Below are positions 1 to 12,461 of a DNA stretch of 64,000 nucleotides, piece by piece. Origin of the DNA: Lingula anatina (lineage: Eukaryota > Brachiopoda > Lingulata > Lingulida > Lingulidae). The stretch is from assembly GCF_001039355.2 (NCBI RefSeq), contig NW_019774914.1, positions 1-64,000 on the forward strand, read 5' to 3'. The first letter of the stretch is position 1, and each line of letters opens with the position of its first letter. The notes below the pieces were generated by a model that saw only the letters and a program-made list of their open reading frames with translations, was not told the DNA's origin and searched no databases. Position numbers and translations under genes: made by a program.

Positions 1-1649
1 TTACATTCGCCGCAGCTTTCTATTGGAACGGGAGCCGCTACCGCATCGGAGCGCCAACAACAAGAAATTTTACACAGCCGTCGGGCACAGGCGCAACCGT
101 AATGGCGGACGCCGCCATCTTGGAGGGGATGGCAATACGTCAGGGCCCAACACAATCTCCGCTGGAACGGGATTCCATCCCGACGTCAGAGATATTTTTG
201 CAACGCTACCGCGGAGTTCGGGATTTTATCACAAACCTAACGGGCACGTGGTGCGAGACAACGCGGCTTTTGAGCCTGACGTACAGTCACGAGGGGAAAG
301 CGGGCTGGCAGATGATTCGCCAGCCTCGTCTTCGTCCCGAGGAAAAACTAGTCACGAGAACATTCAAGCCGCTGGGCTGGTTCGTAGTCGTAGTCTTCAC
401 AGTGACAGAGGCTTGCGACGGCAATCAGACGCTGAAGACGTAGCGTCCGCCGGCGATCAGGCAACCGCTTCTCAGAGCCGCGGGGAGCGAGGCTCTACGG
501 GCGAGACAAACTCGGACTCTCACTCCAGTACAGACAGCACGGGAGGACAGCTCCCAAATCCTGACGCGAAACCTCTAAACAGGTTACACAGGCAGAATTA
601 CCCGTCGTTTCTCTCAGAGACAGTTAGCAGAGAGAAGTTTGCTCGACAATATGGTCCCTTTCAAGAGTATCGTCTACCTCAGCTCACGCGCTCCAGTAAG
701 GACTTGTTCAGGAGGAGAGATGAAGAGGAGGAGTACGCCCCCAACGGACGCCGTCTTGGGAGCATTACTACATGGGAGGGAAAATTCTCTGTGTTGCAGG
801 ACGAGCCACCCTTTAAGTGGCGGAACGTAAGCGCGGGACCCGCTTTTAACCCCCACCGACCTCAGCCAGCGTCTGAGAACTTTTATTTAGGTAAAAAGCG
901 GTATCCCGACGTACGGGAGATTTTCACCAACACGTGGGTTGACGACAGTCGGCGCAGGACCATTGCAAAGAAACTGTCCTATTTTAGCAATTCTGATTCT
1001 AGTCTGGAGTCTTTATCGGATCCTTTCGAAAACTTTGGTGCTGCTACCTTTCCGAAAGCCTCTAAACCCCGGTCACAAGAAGTGTCGCAATCAGCAGATC
1101 ACAAAAGTGAAAGTTCTAGTAGTGTTAGCGAGGATGTCTTTATTCCTTACCCACATTCAGCATCACTGAATAGAAACAATTCCCAATCTCCTTGGATACA
1201 TGCTGATGTCACGGATAACATGACGTCAATCCCGTTTAATGTGACGTCAATCAGTCACAATGATATGCCGGAAGTAGTCGATGATGATGTGTCTGCGCAT
1301 GCGGACTCGCGTCTTAGCACAAACATTCGAAACAAGGAAAGTGGTGACTCTGAAAGGAACTACTATTACAAACCTATCAGTATTACGCAGTCCCCAGGTG
1401 GATCTTTACAAGCAGGTGCTTTTCATCCAGTTGTTTCTTTTTCGTATGACGATGACGGAAGTGCGCATGTGCAGATCAACACGCCACCGCGCAGACGACA
1501 TAGAATTTTTGGCTCAGGAGAACCTAATGAAATTAAATTTCGAAGGAAAAGATTCTCGAAAAAGAAATTAGTGTCTGCAATTTTGTGTGGAACATTTTTA
1601 TTTTTATTAGCATCCATCCTTGTTATGGTGTATTTGCTGACGTTACCTG
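1..1649 (+). CDS. Exon 1 (5' partial): cytoplasmic tail and TM helix of a type II membrane mucin
   Basis: The frame is open from base 2 to the GT donor at 1650, with no in-frame ATG until about 1220. The true start is therefore upstream of the window. The protein is hydrophilic, rich in Ser, Arg and Asp, and low in Cys. A strongly basic stretch (about 1540-1565, ending FSKKK) precedes a single hydrophobic helix at about 1566-1643. Basic residues on the N side imply a cytoplasmic N terminus and an extracellular C terminus. A short motif recurs: HPDVRDIF (about 176-199), YPDVREIF (about 902-925) and a weaker FEPDV near 269. The exon ends in phase 1, matching exon 2. Reading past the donor meets a stop at 1706-1708, which could give a short membrane-anchored form if the intron were retained. 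The tail resembles no family I recognise. The assignment to the mucin gene rests on splice phase and membrane topology. Confidence 0.72.
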
Positions 1650-1901
1650 GTGAGTTCTTTATGATAGATGGCGCTATTTACTGTAAGGGGCTATTCAGAC
1701 GGTCCTAAAATATTATGCAGATAGAAAAAATTAAAACAATTGATATTTTTAGTTTTGCCACACAAAAATATTCATTTGATTGTATTTTTAAAATTAGCTA
1801 TTTTGACAATTCCAAACTCAGTTAGAATGGTATTCTCCTTCTTTTCAATATATGGTGAAAATAAGCAAAGAATCGAATATGTCAAATTTTTTCACCTACA
1901 G

Positions 1902-2009
1902 CTAAAGTACCAGCCGATATACCGTCTACAACCACTGCCACAACGAGGCCACTGCCAACAGTGCCACCTATCGTCACGACAACAGCCCTACCGAACACGA
2001 CAGAAATTA
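1902..2009 (+). CDS. Exon 2: Thr/Pro-rich juxtamembrane stalk
   Basis: This 108-bp exon lies between a CTACAG acceptor and an AGTAAGT-type donor, and is phase 1 on both sides. It therefore adds exactly 36 residues between the TM helix and the SEA domain. The residues are mostly Thr, Pro, Ala and Val, as expected for a short O-glycosylated spacer. Because it is symmetric it could be skipped without shifting the frame. The phase fit to exon 1 (ending CCT G) and exon 3 is exact. Confidence 0.7.
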
Positions 2010-2352
2010 GTAAGTAGAACATTGTCAGTTTAAAGTAATCCAATGGTCAGCAAATTAATATGATATATAATAGTTAATAAAGATAACACTTTCAGTTTTT
2101 TGTACTATAAATCTGCTCCGATAATCTCCTCTATTTAATTGTTGTAAAACATTCGTGTATGATTGATGTCCATTGTAACCATTTTGAATTTTTTCAAGTA
2201 CATTTATTTGATGTTGATTAAAAATAGAAATTATTGAGTTAAACAGAAAAAGAAAGATATGTGAAATAAATGTAAATAATTTATAGGTTTTTATATTAAA
2301 TTGTGATGTATATATGAATAGTTTTAAGACTTTTGCGTTGTTTCTTTTGTAG

Positions 2353-2462
2353 TCATAGGTTTTAACGGCTCGGTCCGGATAGTCAATATCCAGTATACGC
2401 CAGAGCTGGAAAATAAGGATACCATACAGTACAAGGAGAGATCCAGAGAGTTCTGTTCTACG
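2353..2462 (+). CDS. Exon 3: first part of SEA domain
   Basis: The exon follows a TTTTGTAG acceptor and ends at ACG|GTAAGT. The translation FNGSVRIVNIQYTPEL, followed by an acidic/basic stretch and SREFCST, fits the opening strand and first helix of a SEA domain (sea urchin sperm protein, enterokinase, agrin). SEA domains fold outside the cell and often self-cleave while the halves stay joined. It enters in phase 1 and leaves in phase 0. The domain continues in exon 4 and ends in one of three alternative terminal exons. Confidence 0.78.
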
Positions 2463-3636
2463 GTAAGTGACAATATTCCGAGGTTTTTGTCAACACTTTT
2501 ATTTATTTGGAGCTGTTATAGACTTGAATCTGTGCTATCTTATCAGGGAAATTAATGTGGTTATTTATAAATATTTTTAAAGATGGGCAGAGAGAGAGAG
2601 AGAGAGAGAAGAAAAACCAAACATAACACACTGAATCTGTTTGTAATATGTTTGTGTAATGATGCCAAAAGCCACCTTTACACTCTCTTTTTCTCGCCTT
2701 ACTTAGTGCAAATGTGAGGGCAAATAATATTTTGACCATCGAGTATCCATTGAGAGTTGCTCAATCTAATACCGGTTTTTAGAACTATACTGTTGGCAAT
2801 GAATGCGTTTTGAAGTTAACAGTAACTCGAAGAAAATTCAAAATGAGATACTGTAATTAGAAAGAAAGCTAAATGTGGCGATTTCACGATAAGGTCGGTG
2901 CTAGAATTACGAAACGAAAACTAAAAATGAGTGAGTGACATAAAGAATCCATTCTTCATATCTTATTACTTGCGGTAAATGCTCCGTCCGCCCAAAGACA
3001 TTTTAAACCTTCTCATACCTGCGTCCCACCCAGTCTTGTAGACACATTATTTGGAAGACGAAATTAAAAGTGCATATATTATAGCTACTCTTCAGCTTCT
3101 GTTGCTCCACCTAAGTTTTAATGTATAAATTAAAGATTAGACGAGGAGGAGTGTGAACGCAAAAATTTCAGAAAATAATCTGGTGGATTTTGATCACCTG
3201 GTAATTTAATATGATTTCTGAACTTTAAAGGGTGGAATTAGGTTATTATAGTGCTGTTAGTATAGACCGATGCCATTGCCCATAGAAACAAACGGGAACA
3301 ATGACGCTTTGCTAATTTTTTCTGCTGTCAGAAAAAAAAAATAGTATGAAATTTTCGACAACTTTATTCCAGAATGAAACAAATATATTGCTGTTGACAA
3401 ACGAGGTCACAGAAACGTACCTAATAAGACTACATACAGTTATATATTGTATTTACTGACAAAACAAAGGAACAAAAAAATCATCTCACTGCATAATTTT
3501 AATACAGAATGCAAAACCATTTTAAGAGTCTTCAAGTGTATTGTGAACAGAGGTGCACAACGTATAACCTGAACCAGTGTTGTTACTGCTGCTAACACAC
3601 GTTGTTGTTTATTGACATCTTGTTTTTTTTTTCAAG

Positions 3637-3704
3637 GTGGACGATGCCTATTTGTCCAGCGACCTGCAGGACTCCTACCAGAGCTGCGTGGTGACAAAGT
3701 TTGG
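3637..3704 (+). CDS. Exon 4: middle of SEA domain, common donor for three terminal exons
   Basis: The exon begins after TTTTTTCAAG with VDDAYLSSDLQDSY and ends with VVTKFG at a GTGGGT donor (3705). This is the segment of a SEA domain just before its cleavage loop. It ends in phase 2 (TTT GG). All three downstream cassettes start with one base that completes Gly (GGG, GGG, GGA) followed by N/K-G-S. No other SEA first half is visible between 3705 and 13335, so this donor is the only visible partner for all three acceptors. Confidence 0.78.
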
Positions 3705-5243
3705 GTGGGTACCCTGGCCACGCGGTACTATCTGCGTAAACCATCATTACATTAGAATAGGCGTGGTTAACTTCTCGCTTCCTTGGCACGACGACGATAC
3801 AGGGGGGGACAAAAAAGTTACCACTGCTATTTCTATAAAATGAAAGGTAGCACAGCAGTTGGACTTTATCATTAACCTACCATTAGACACAATGAATAAG
3901 CTAGGTTACATACATGCAAATGGGTCTTCCATGTACTCGTCCGCACGCGCATTGGCCTACACCAACGCTAACATGTTAACACACGAACAGACACACAGGC
4001 ATTTTTGTACAAAATATTTAGCAAAGAGTAAAAATTTTTTTGACGCCCTGTACTATCCAGACAATCTGAAAATGTCATCGCTGAGGCTCGCTGTTATGCA
4101 AATACAAGTCTGGCCGCAAGCAAATTTGCGGTTTTCCTTTAGAAAATGACTTCTGACTAAAAGAAAACCTCGAATGTAATTAGGGGCTTTAAGGTGTCAA
4201 AATGTGATGTAGCGTTACTCTTAAATTAGTGTTTACCGGTGTTTTTCTTATCTGCTATTCATGTTTCTCCTTGAAAGTTTGTAAATGGTATTGTATTTGT
4301 TTCCACAAAATTCGCGCACATTTGTTATCGTGTTATCGTGTATCAGTTATTGCTGTAGGCAAAACTTGTATTAAGACTTGGACAAACAAAATTTTTCCTT
4401 CTACATACACTTTGGTTAAAATGTCACATCTACGAAATTAATAATTGTTTCAGAATGTTCAAAAATATATCTGTCAAATTATTTAATCGAGCTGGAAAGT
4501 ATGGACAGGAATTGGCATAAATATGAACACTTCGTTATATCTTTAAGTGCAACATTCTTCCCAGAATTAATCCTAGACAAAAAGGGATTGTCCTTGGGTA
4601 GGTGACCTAACCACATGGGACACAAGTAGTTGGTGACATCGTTGCTGCATAATTATAAATTAAAGCCATATCCAATTTATTTCTTTGTTATTGTGAACAC
4701 ATTTGGGTTTATTTTGAAATAAAGAAGACCAGACTTTAAAACAAAGGAACCACTTTTCCGTCACCTAAACAATGACTTAGAGGAAACTGACAGCAAGTTG
4801 AGTTGTGATTAGTTGTAGGCCTACCTTCATTATAAAAAAAAACCTATCTATAGATCTGGTGAAAAGAATTCTCTTCAGAAAAATAACGTCCCTTCATATT
4901 TGTCGTCGTTACCAGGAAACACTGAATTCCACCACGCCTTATTGTGCAGTGTTTATGTTACAACTTGTGGAACAGTATATTTATAGTCAGCAGTATATTT
5001 AAGCATTGTTATCTTCTCATTTGCGTGTCTGTTCTACAAATAATACTTTTAAATCTTCAAATCTCGCGTGACATCTGTACTTTTGCAATTGTCACTTGAT
5101 AAACTTTCCTATGTCTTAATTACAAAAAAAATGTGTGATGAATTTTTCTTTGTGCTTTGGTCGGGAGCACTGACCGCTTGATGAGTTCTGGACTTTGTCG
5201 ACCATTGTCCAAAGATCTAAGAAAGTGTGGTACTTTTGCCAAG

Positions 5244-5285
<42 letters not shown>

Positions 5286-7449
5286 CGCATCAAAATTTAT
5301 GTATACAGTTCCGTTAGTGCATTTACCATTAAACGTTTGTATTCTTTCGAAAGAACGCCTTTGGGTTTAATATTTCTGGTATCTCTTTTGTACTTTTTGT
5401 GAAATAAAAAAAAATCCAAAAATGAATTTGTAAAAAAGTTAACGTCCTTGATTTGAGCCTTTTTTGATCATATATTTTGAAATTCACTTGGGAGTTTTGC
5501 ACAGTTCAGAAAGAAGTCACCGTTGGCGGTCAGTGTTCCCGAACCATATTCAAATGTATTAAGGTGACGGGTGCATGATTTCTCGTACTAATCTTAATTG
5601 TGTTATATTGAGTGAAGGCGGGGAAGATTGGCAATCCTTGTTTATGAACACTGAATATGTTCGTCTTTTTCTAGTTAAACTGGAAGTAGAATAGAATAAA
5701 GTTAGATCAAAATTAATCAGTATTAGTAGTTTAGTAAGGGGGGAGGGGTCAGTCACCGATCTGGAGGTTGATTCTGCTCTTTGGAGATCGTGCATCTTAA
5801 TGGTGATTTTGCAGATTAAATTGCGACTATGTCGAAGATATGCCAATCTTCTTTGAATTAACTGCATGTTTTTTTTCTTGTTCCTTCGCCCATTCGTGTT
5901 AAACCAAAATGTGATTGTTGTTGTTTTTATTGTGTCTTGTTTCTTTATGCGTTGCTTGCATGTGTGCGTTTTGTTGGCTCCTCCTGCGATGCTGGCGACG
6001 CTGTGTGGAGAACCTGCGTCAAAACACTTGACAACACACCCGATATTTAGACCTTAGAAATATGTCTTTCTGAACATTACAGCAATATTATACATCGCTC
6101 CCTCTAAATATATTTATTTTCAAACACTCTAACAGTATTTAATTAATTATTTTGTATTGATTGTTTTATTTATTATTTAATTGTACTTGGGGAAATAATC
6201 ATACACACTGCCCCCAGCCATGCACTGCAATATAATTATTTTATAAAACTTTGGAATTTAACAACCTATCTCCCATTTTATTAATATTGGCCTTTATAAG
6301 ATTTCCCTTCTTCCAACAATAAGAAGCAAAACCGGAATGGGTTAGGACAGAGACGATTAAATTTCCTCTGAATTCGAAACTATTTGTTTGGGGCACTTTT
6401 ATTAGTTCACATTTTATTGATGAATTGGGCAATACACAAATTGCTTACAGGAAATAATAAATGGACAAATAAGAAATATGTAAAGAAAATTCATTTCTTT
6501 TCGTCCCTGTGAATCATCCTTGTACTTTGGATGTGCCCTACGTGTACTTTAATGGCGTAATTGTGTGTTATGGAAAAATACTGCTCGTCGACCACATCAT
6601 TTTGACTTGATTCCAGCCAAGATAGGCCGTGTCAGACACGCATGGAATCACCGGGTCCGTATCTCGCATTCCAACTCCAACTGTTGCTGAAAATAATGAC
6701 TGTGGCCTTGGAGATACCGATTTTTTTTTGTACAAGTGTTGTTTTTTTTTTACAAGTGTATGTTTTATGTAAAGATGTTAAGATTTTATGTCGCAGTTGT
6801 AGTAAGCCATATGAATGTGGCCCTGCCCACGAAGTGGGTTGGCGAGGTAATGGGTTGTTTGTTTTTCTCGTTTGTCGTTACACATTTTAGTTGGCTAGAT
6901 AGGATAGCTGATGTAACGTTTCTAGGCACTAAGGCGAGGATTTAATATTTTTTAGATAAAGACAAGGTAGACTAGTCCTGTAGAATGTAAATTACTAAAA
7001 CATCGATAGATGTCTCTAGGAGCTGGTCATGGCTAATTAAAACGCCCTTCATTGGTGTTATCAAGACACGGATTTCACATCAACTCTTCTTGGTTAACAA
7101 AAATGCACTCTTGTGGTGTAATTTTTATTGGGTTCCATGCTAGCTCATCTTGGTAAACTAACGCTCTCTGGCGCTGTTATTGGAAAATGGGTTCCAAGCT
7201 GGCTCGTCATGGTTAACACAAACGTCCTTTGGCGGTCAGGTGGTGGTAGTAGTATTGGTGGTGGTATGTAGAGGTGGCAGACGAAATCGAGGCTCTAGCG
7301 GGGAGAAACAAAACAAAAACTAGCCTAGAAGGAATTCATTTGGAAGGAAGGAAGGTGCGCATGTCGGGGTTTACGGTAAGAGGCACGACTGAGGCAAATA
7401 TGCGGCAGCACATAGAGTTAAAACCGTGCACACTTTTTCACCATTTCAG
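3705..7449 (+). other. Long AT-rich intron before cassette A
   Basis: No convincing exon is seen here. It holds a run of about 34 T near 5250-5283, short A/T homopolymers, T-rich near-repeats around 6720-6765 and a degenerate 60-bp tandem repeat at 7021-7240. The small ORFs here have no recognisable domain and no splice-site support. Confidence 0.6.
7021..7240. repeat. Degenerate 60-bp tandem repeat upstream of cassette A
   Basis: About 3.6 diverged units start near 7021, 7082, 7142 and 7201. Each carries versions of CTCATCTTGGTTAAC, a CCCTTTGGTGG-like block and GGGTTCCAAGCT. The spacing stays at about 60 bp despite substitutions. A GGT/GGTGGT-rich stretch (7238-7275) follows. The array ends about 200 bp before the cassette A acceptor. 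Confidence 0.75.
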
Positions 7450-8026
7450 GAACGGCAGTTTAATTGTCGATTTTGAAGTGAGATTCAAGCCGCCATCCAC
7501 TGAGAGCGAGTCGCACAGGGTTGCTCACCTCGAGGTCACGCATGTGCAGAACACCCTTAACGAAGCATTGAGCACGCAGTCTAACAGTCCGTACACCATT
7601 GATAAGAGCTGGAACTTTAGATTTACTAAGTTCAATGAGACTGTCGTGGTTGCACCTACAACTAGTAGAGACACTAGACTAAGTAGCACCACTAGTTCTA
7701 CTACTACCACCTCTACTTTTACCACCACTGATGGATCAACCGACGCGCCTGCCATCTCAGTTACAACCCCCTCTACTACTACTTCTTCTACTACTACTAC
7801 CGCTGCCGCTTCTGAAACTACTGCCTTTCCGACCACTGTGTCGTCTACTGATCCTACTACTGCTGCCTCAGTAACTACCTCTTCATATACTCCGTCTACT
7901 GCTTCAAACCCAGCGGCTATCGCTACTGCTACTACAACTGTGCCAAACACGCCTCCGTCAACTGACACGGTTGATACGACCCCTGCTACAACGGCTACTA
8001 CCACTATTGACACCACTACTACTCCA

Positions 8027-8065
<39 letters not shown>

Positions 8066-8566
8066 GCCATAACACCTACCACTGCCCCTTCCACTACTAC
8101 TACTGTTGCTACTTCTACCCCAATTACACCATCTACTGCAATTACTACCACTACCCCGACCCCTACATCTGCTACCACAACAACTGCATCCACCACCACA
8201 ACCACTACCACGCCTACAACTACAACAACTACTACGTCTGCGTCTTGGAGTATTAACACGTCGCCTGCCGCATCCCAAAACCCGTCGCACAGCTTCTACT
8301 GCCCCTTGCCCAGCGGGTTGTTCGCCCACCCAACCGACTGCACCAAGTTCTACAGCTGCACGGGCGGCCGTGCTACCCTCATCCCGTGCGGGCTGGGCCG
8401 CATGTGGAGCCAAGCGGAGCGGTTCTGCATTGCGTACGACATCCTCGGCTGCTGGGTCGCTATAGCGCCCACGTCACTGCCGTCGGTACCGCCCACCTTG
8501 CCGTCCGACATCGTCACCGTCGGCCCGCCAGTGGACTGCAGCAGCACTGGGTACTTCCCCTACTGA
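7450..8566 (+). CDS. Terminal cassette A: SEA second half, Thr stalk, ChtBD2, interrupted second ChtBD2
   Basis: The acceptor is CCATTTCAG. The exon opens with the base that completes Gly and then NGSLIVDFEVRF, the post-cleavage strand of SEA. The SEA half runs to about 7630. A stalk of about 200 residues, mainly Thr with many ACT/ACC repeats, runs to about 8250. A six-cysteine ChtBD2 domain spans about 8290-8452 (FYC, DCTKFYSC, IPC, RFC, LGC). A second ChtBD2 starts at VDCSSTGYFPY but hits TGA at 8564-8566. The ChtBD2 family binds chitin in peritrophic matrices and cuticles, so the exposed end is predicted to bind chitin. An ATTAAA possible polyadenylation signal lies near 8837. The acceptor is in the same phase as those of cassettes B and C. 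Confidence 0.82.
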
Positions 8567-8777
8567 GGACTGCCATAGGTTTATTGTGTGCGATGGTAAC
8601 AGAGGCGTGCGGCTGGATTGCTCGAGGGGTACAATGTGGTCCCAGGCCGACAGCACGTGCATTGCGCTGGACGAGTCCATTTGCCCGCCGCGAGAAGACG
8701 AGGGGGGATTCCATGGATATACGGCACGGCAGGCTGTAGGCGGCGGCGTTACTAACCAGCAAGGCAGCGGCAAGTAG
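8564..8777 (+). pseudogene. Frame-shifted remainder of the second ChtBD2 of cassette A
   Basis: One frame on from the TGA, the sequence continues as EDCHRFIVCDGNRG, then LDCSRGTMWSQADSTC and a final Cys before PPRED, ending at TAG 8775-8777. These are exactly the cysteines and the W-x-Q signature missing from the interrupted domain. The break lies at about 8563-8565 and corresponds to one extra base or two missing bases. It may be a true lesion, a polymorphism or a sequencing error. The preserved reading frame downstream suggests a recent event or an error. Confidence 0.7.
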
Positions 8778-9170
8778 TAGTAGTAGATGAGATAGGCACG
8801 GCCGTGGACGATAGATGGCGTAATATGTCTGCCTGGATTAAAAAAAAACTTGGCATTGAGCTGGCACATTGTGTCGTGGCATTCTGTTGGCAAATATGAC
8901 TGAGTTTAAGAATCGACGTTAGATGGCACTGATCGTCTGCAAGCCAAGACTAACTCTTCACATTAACCAGTACCAGCAAGAAATGGCGTTGTCTACAGAC
9001 CATGCGGCATGCCAAACTGACCCCTGTCAAATCGCTGTATTTGGTCTCCTTGCATGTTGATCATTTGATTCTGTTCTCACTCGTAGAGGCAACACCAGTA
9101 GACTGCCAGCACCTTGCCGCGCACTGCCGTTTAGGTAGCAGTGATCTAATAGTTCTACATACTATTTCAG
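8778..9170 (+). other. Spacer between cassettes A and B
   Basis: This holds the ATTAAA/poly-A stretch near 8837 and the CTATTTCAG acceptor of cassette B at its end. I see no coding exon, and in particular no second copy of the SEA first half that could serve cassette B alone. Confidence 0.6.
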
Positions 9171-11286
9171 GAAGGGGAGCGTAATCGTAAAGTTTACCGT
9201 AGCGTTCAAACCCGTCCCACGCGGGAAAATACGACTGGATGGCAAGAATGAAACGGTCTCCCTAGAAGACGCAGTGTTTTCGACATTGAGTAGTGCGTTT
9301 GTGAATAACTCAAAGGATAATTACACATACGATGCCCCATCACTGTCACTGCAGAGGATGCCAGTTTATGCGGCTCTGCCGCCCTCTAAAAGTCCCACCA
9401 CGACAGTGGCTTTTACTAGCACCTCAAAGCAGGCAGTCACGTCAACGTTTCGACCTAGTGCTATTTCTACTGAAACTTCTTCCGATTCAACAATACAATC
9501 GTTTACAACACCGACACCTACGAAATTACCAGAGACTACAAAACCAGCAAGCACATCACCAACAACAACACATCGTGCACCAACACTTATGTCAACCAAG
9601 CTGTCATCAACCGTGACACAATCAACAACAAATCTACCTGTCTCCACTGCACGGTCTACCTCAGAGGTGACAATTTCTGAAGAATCGGTCACAACACCAT
9701 CGACAGTCTCACAGTCAACAATGTCAGAAACAGACGCACCACAATCACAAAGCACAACGCAGTTAACAACACAATCAGCTATTACTCAGTCTGTTACACA
9801 TCCGTCGATTACAACTGAAGAATCAGCTTATACTTCTGTAACGGCACAGGACACATTGTCAACATCTGATTCAGTTACGTCAAGTTCAACACCCACCAGA
9901 ATAACTGGAAAGTATACAACGCTGTCTCCAACGACGTTTCCAAGTTCAGAAGCAAGTACGCAATCAACAGAGGCTGCAGATGGCTCCAAACCCTACTCGG
10001 AGAAAAGTACCACATCTCTGTCTTTTGTTAGCAGATCAACTGATGCAGTGACTGTGACAACTTCACTTAGTGGCGTCACATCACTGGGACAAACGACATC
10101 AGATGGTACCAGCGCTCAGTCATACAAAACGTCTTCCCGAGCTGACGTCAGTGTTTCGACATTAAGTTCTCACGTCACTCCACCACTCACCACACAGAGT
10201 GAGTATGACATCACCACAGCGTCTCCGGAAACGCCGTATGTTTCTACGCGTAATGATTGGCAATCAACTATTCCGGGCGTTACCACTGAAAGCAGCATGA
10301 GACTTACTACACGTGCTAATGCAGCTGGCACAACAGACTCAGACAAATCTAAGACCACCGTCGTTAATCGATTCAGTAGTACTGACACATTTGTTAGTGG
10401 TACCACCAACTCTGTTGGAATAAGCACAGCTGCAATTTATACAACTCAAACCAGTGACGGCACGACGGTCGGAACAACTGAAACTGGCATTGGCACGTCT
10501 GATATTTTGACTACTGATCCTGCCCCTCTCTCGACCGAAGCAATCACTACTGCCTCATTGTCTTCACCACAAACGCCACAAAGTACACAAACAACACACG
10601 CGTCGACACAAAACAAACCTGTCACTACCAGTGCCACGGAAGCGCCCCCTACAGTCCAGACGACCACAGGGAGTACGTTTGTTTGTCGGGAACAACATGG
10701 GTTTTTTCCCGATCCGACCAACTGTGTGTCATTCTATGCCTGTGTTGACTATATGCCGATCAACCATACTTGTTACCGCGGGAGGATGTACAGCCATGCT
10801 GAGAGAACATGTGTCCGCTACGACCCGGTCGTCTGCGGCGATGTGACCACGTCACCTGCCCAAGTTTCTACGTCATCAACCACAACCTCGTCACCCGTGA
10901 CGCCGTCTACGACGCTAGCAACCACGACCTTAGCAACCACACCCAGCACCACCACAACCACCACCACCACCGCTTCATCAACCACCCGCGCCCCCACCAC
11001 ACGTAGACCCATTAGGGGCCCTCTAGACGGCGGGAGCAACCCTTTTGGGTCGTTAAACGTTGAAGAGAACCCAGCCCCCACTATGAGGCAGCCCTATATG
11101 TGTTCTTCAGCCGGCTGGGTCCCAGCCCCTGGTAGTTGCCTTAGGTTTATATCCTGCAAAGGGGCAGGGCAGTTGGGGGAGTTCTATGACTGTCCTCCCG
11201 GGTTGATGTGGAACCAGGAAGAGCGCGGCTGTTTCCCCTTTGACCAAGAGCTGTGCGACCAGGTGTTAACGTCTGGCTGGGAGTGA
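9171..11286 (+). CDS. Terminal cassette B: SEA second half, long Ser/Thr mucin stalk, two ChtBD2 domains
   Basis: The exon follows TACTATTTCAG and opens with the Gly-completing base and KGSVIVKFTVAFKP, again the SEA strand after the cleavage bond. The SEA half ends near 9365. A stalk of about 430 residues rich in Ser and Thr, with few charged residues and no Cys, runs to about 10660. ChtBD2-1 spans about 10678-10842 (FVC, NCVSFYAC, HTC, RTC, VVC). A Thr-rich linker with a Pro/Gly end runs to about 11080. ChtBD2-2 spans about 11095-11262 (YMC, SCLRFISC, YDC, MWNQEERGC, LC). The stop is TGA 11284-11286. It is the longest of the three cassettes and its codons are less repetitive than in cassette A. 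Predicted role: an extended chitin-binding mucin on the cell surface, or shed after SEA cleavage. Confidence 0.85.
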
Positions 11287-12461
11287 GGCTTGATTACACA
11301 GGGTATGTTAATATCGCAGGTGGAACACCGTAAATTACGCTCTTGGTTAAGTAGGTCTACTTCTGCCTTAGGGATATAATTTAGGGTTTGCATTGAACAC
11401 CTCAGACACGATTTAACATGTCATGCTCAAATTTGGTAGGCCATGCGCTTTTTGCACGGTATTATTATTATTATTATTATTGCTTTGGATGGAGAAGAGG
11501 CGCCTGTAATGACATATAGGATTTATTGGGCATGTTTGGAATTATGTTGCATAATTATGAAATAAGTTGACGAACAATAACATGCGGATTAAACAAAATA
11601 TCTTTCTTATAAGTGCAAAACCCATGCCACATAAAAAAACCCAGCATCTATACATCGATTCAATACACGTAAGTGAATGTAATTTCATAGTTGACTTCAT
11701 TCTCTCATTTTGCTGTGTGCATTCTTGTTTTCTAGAGTAGACCTGTGCTTCTACTACATTTTAGTACAGCTATGAAGCACCTCAAGCTGAAGCTTATACT
11801 CGGCGTTGATTTGCTTGTTTCCTCTTGTATGCACCGACAATTATCTTGCTGTGTCCTGTTTATATTATGGATAGGTTATTGTCATGAACGCTGCATGCAC
11901 GGTTATTATGTGTATATTGATAGTTAATATCTGCTAATTGTTTATGTTATGCATATTAGGTAAAATGCACTCGTATGCATGTTTACGGTTTTTCATGAAA
12001 TGGGTACATATGTGTCGCATATAGTTTTAGAGAAATCCCATCGCCTCATTACATATTCTCAAGCTTTCAAATTATCACATATTCATGCTTCTGTAATTAA
12101 AAATCAACTCACGCTGTTTTAATTTTTCCTTTGTGGAGCTTAGCTGAATACTGGAGAAGCTTAAACAGCTGAAGCAATTAACTGACGCTTGCTTTTCGTA
12201 ATGACAAGCCGTAATATGCATCTAGGTCGTAGGGGCTTTAAGATCCTCTGCAATCATGTATTCGTATTTTCCTATGACGGAGGGAGGGATGGAGGGTGTG
12301 GAAGGGGATAATCTCCAGACTACCCAGTAAAATGTTTTCTCTTTCGCCATGAAACGGCAACACTGATTAAATTTAGAATTTGACCTCCTGCTTTCCAGCA
12401 TGTCGAATTTTCTTCGTCGTGCTGTTTGTGCATTAATCAATTTTTTTCCAATCATTTACAG
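11287..12461 (+). other. Spacer between cassettes B and C
   Basis: AT-rich, with an (ATT)n run at about 11461-11481 and an ATTAAA near 11592. No exon is supported. The ATCATTTACAG acceptor of cassette C closes it. Confidence 0.6.

Noticed and set aside
1220-1252. Two TGACGTCA (CRE-like) octamers in exon 1
   Set aside because: They encode part of the tail (NMTS, NVTS) and no promoter context is visible. A coincidence of codons is the simpler view.
7525-8259. Long minus-strand ORF, almost all Val, opposite cassette A
   Set aside because: It is the antisense of the ACT/ACC Thr repeats and has no domain. The same holds for the Val-rich antisense frames at 9366-9755 and 12564-12821.
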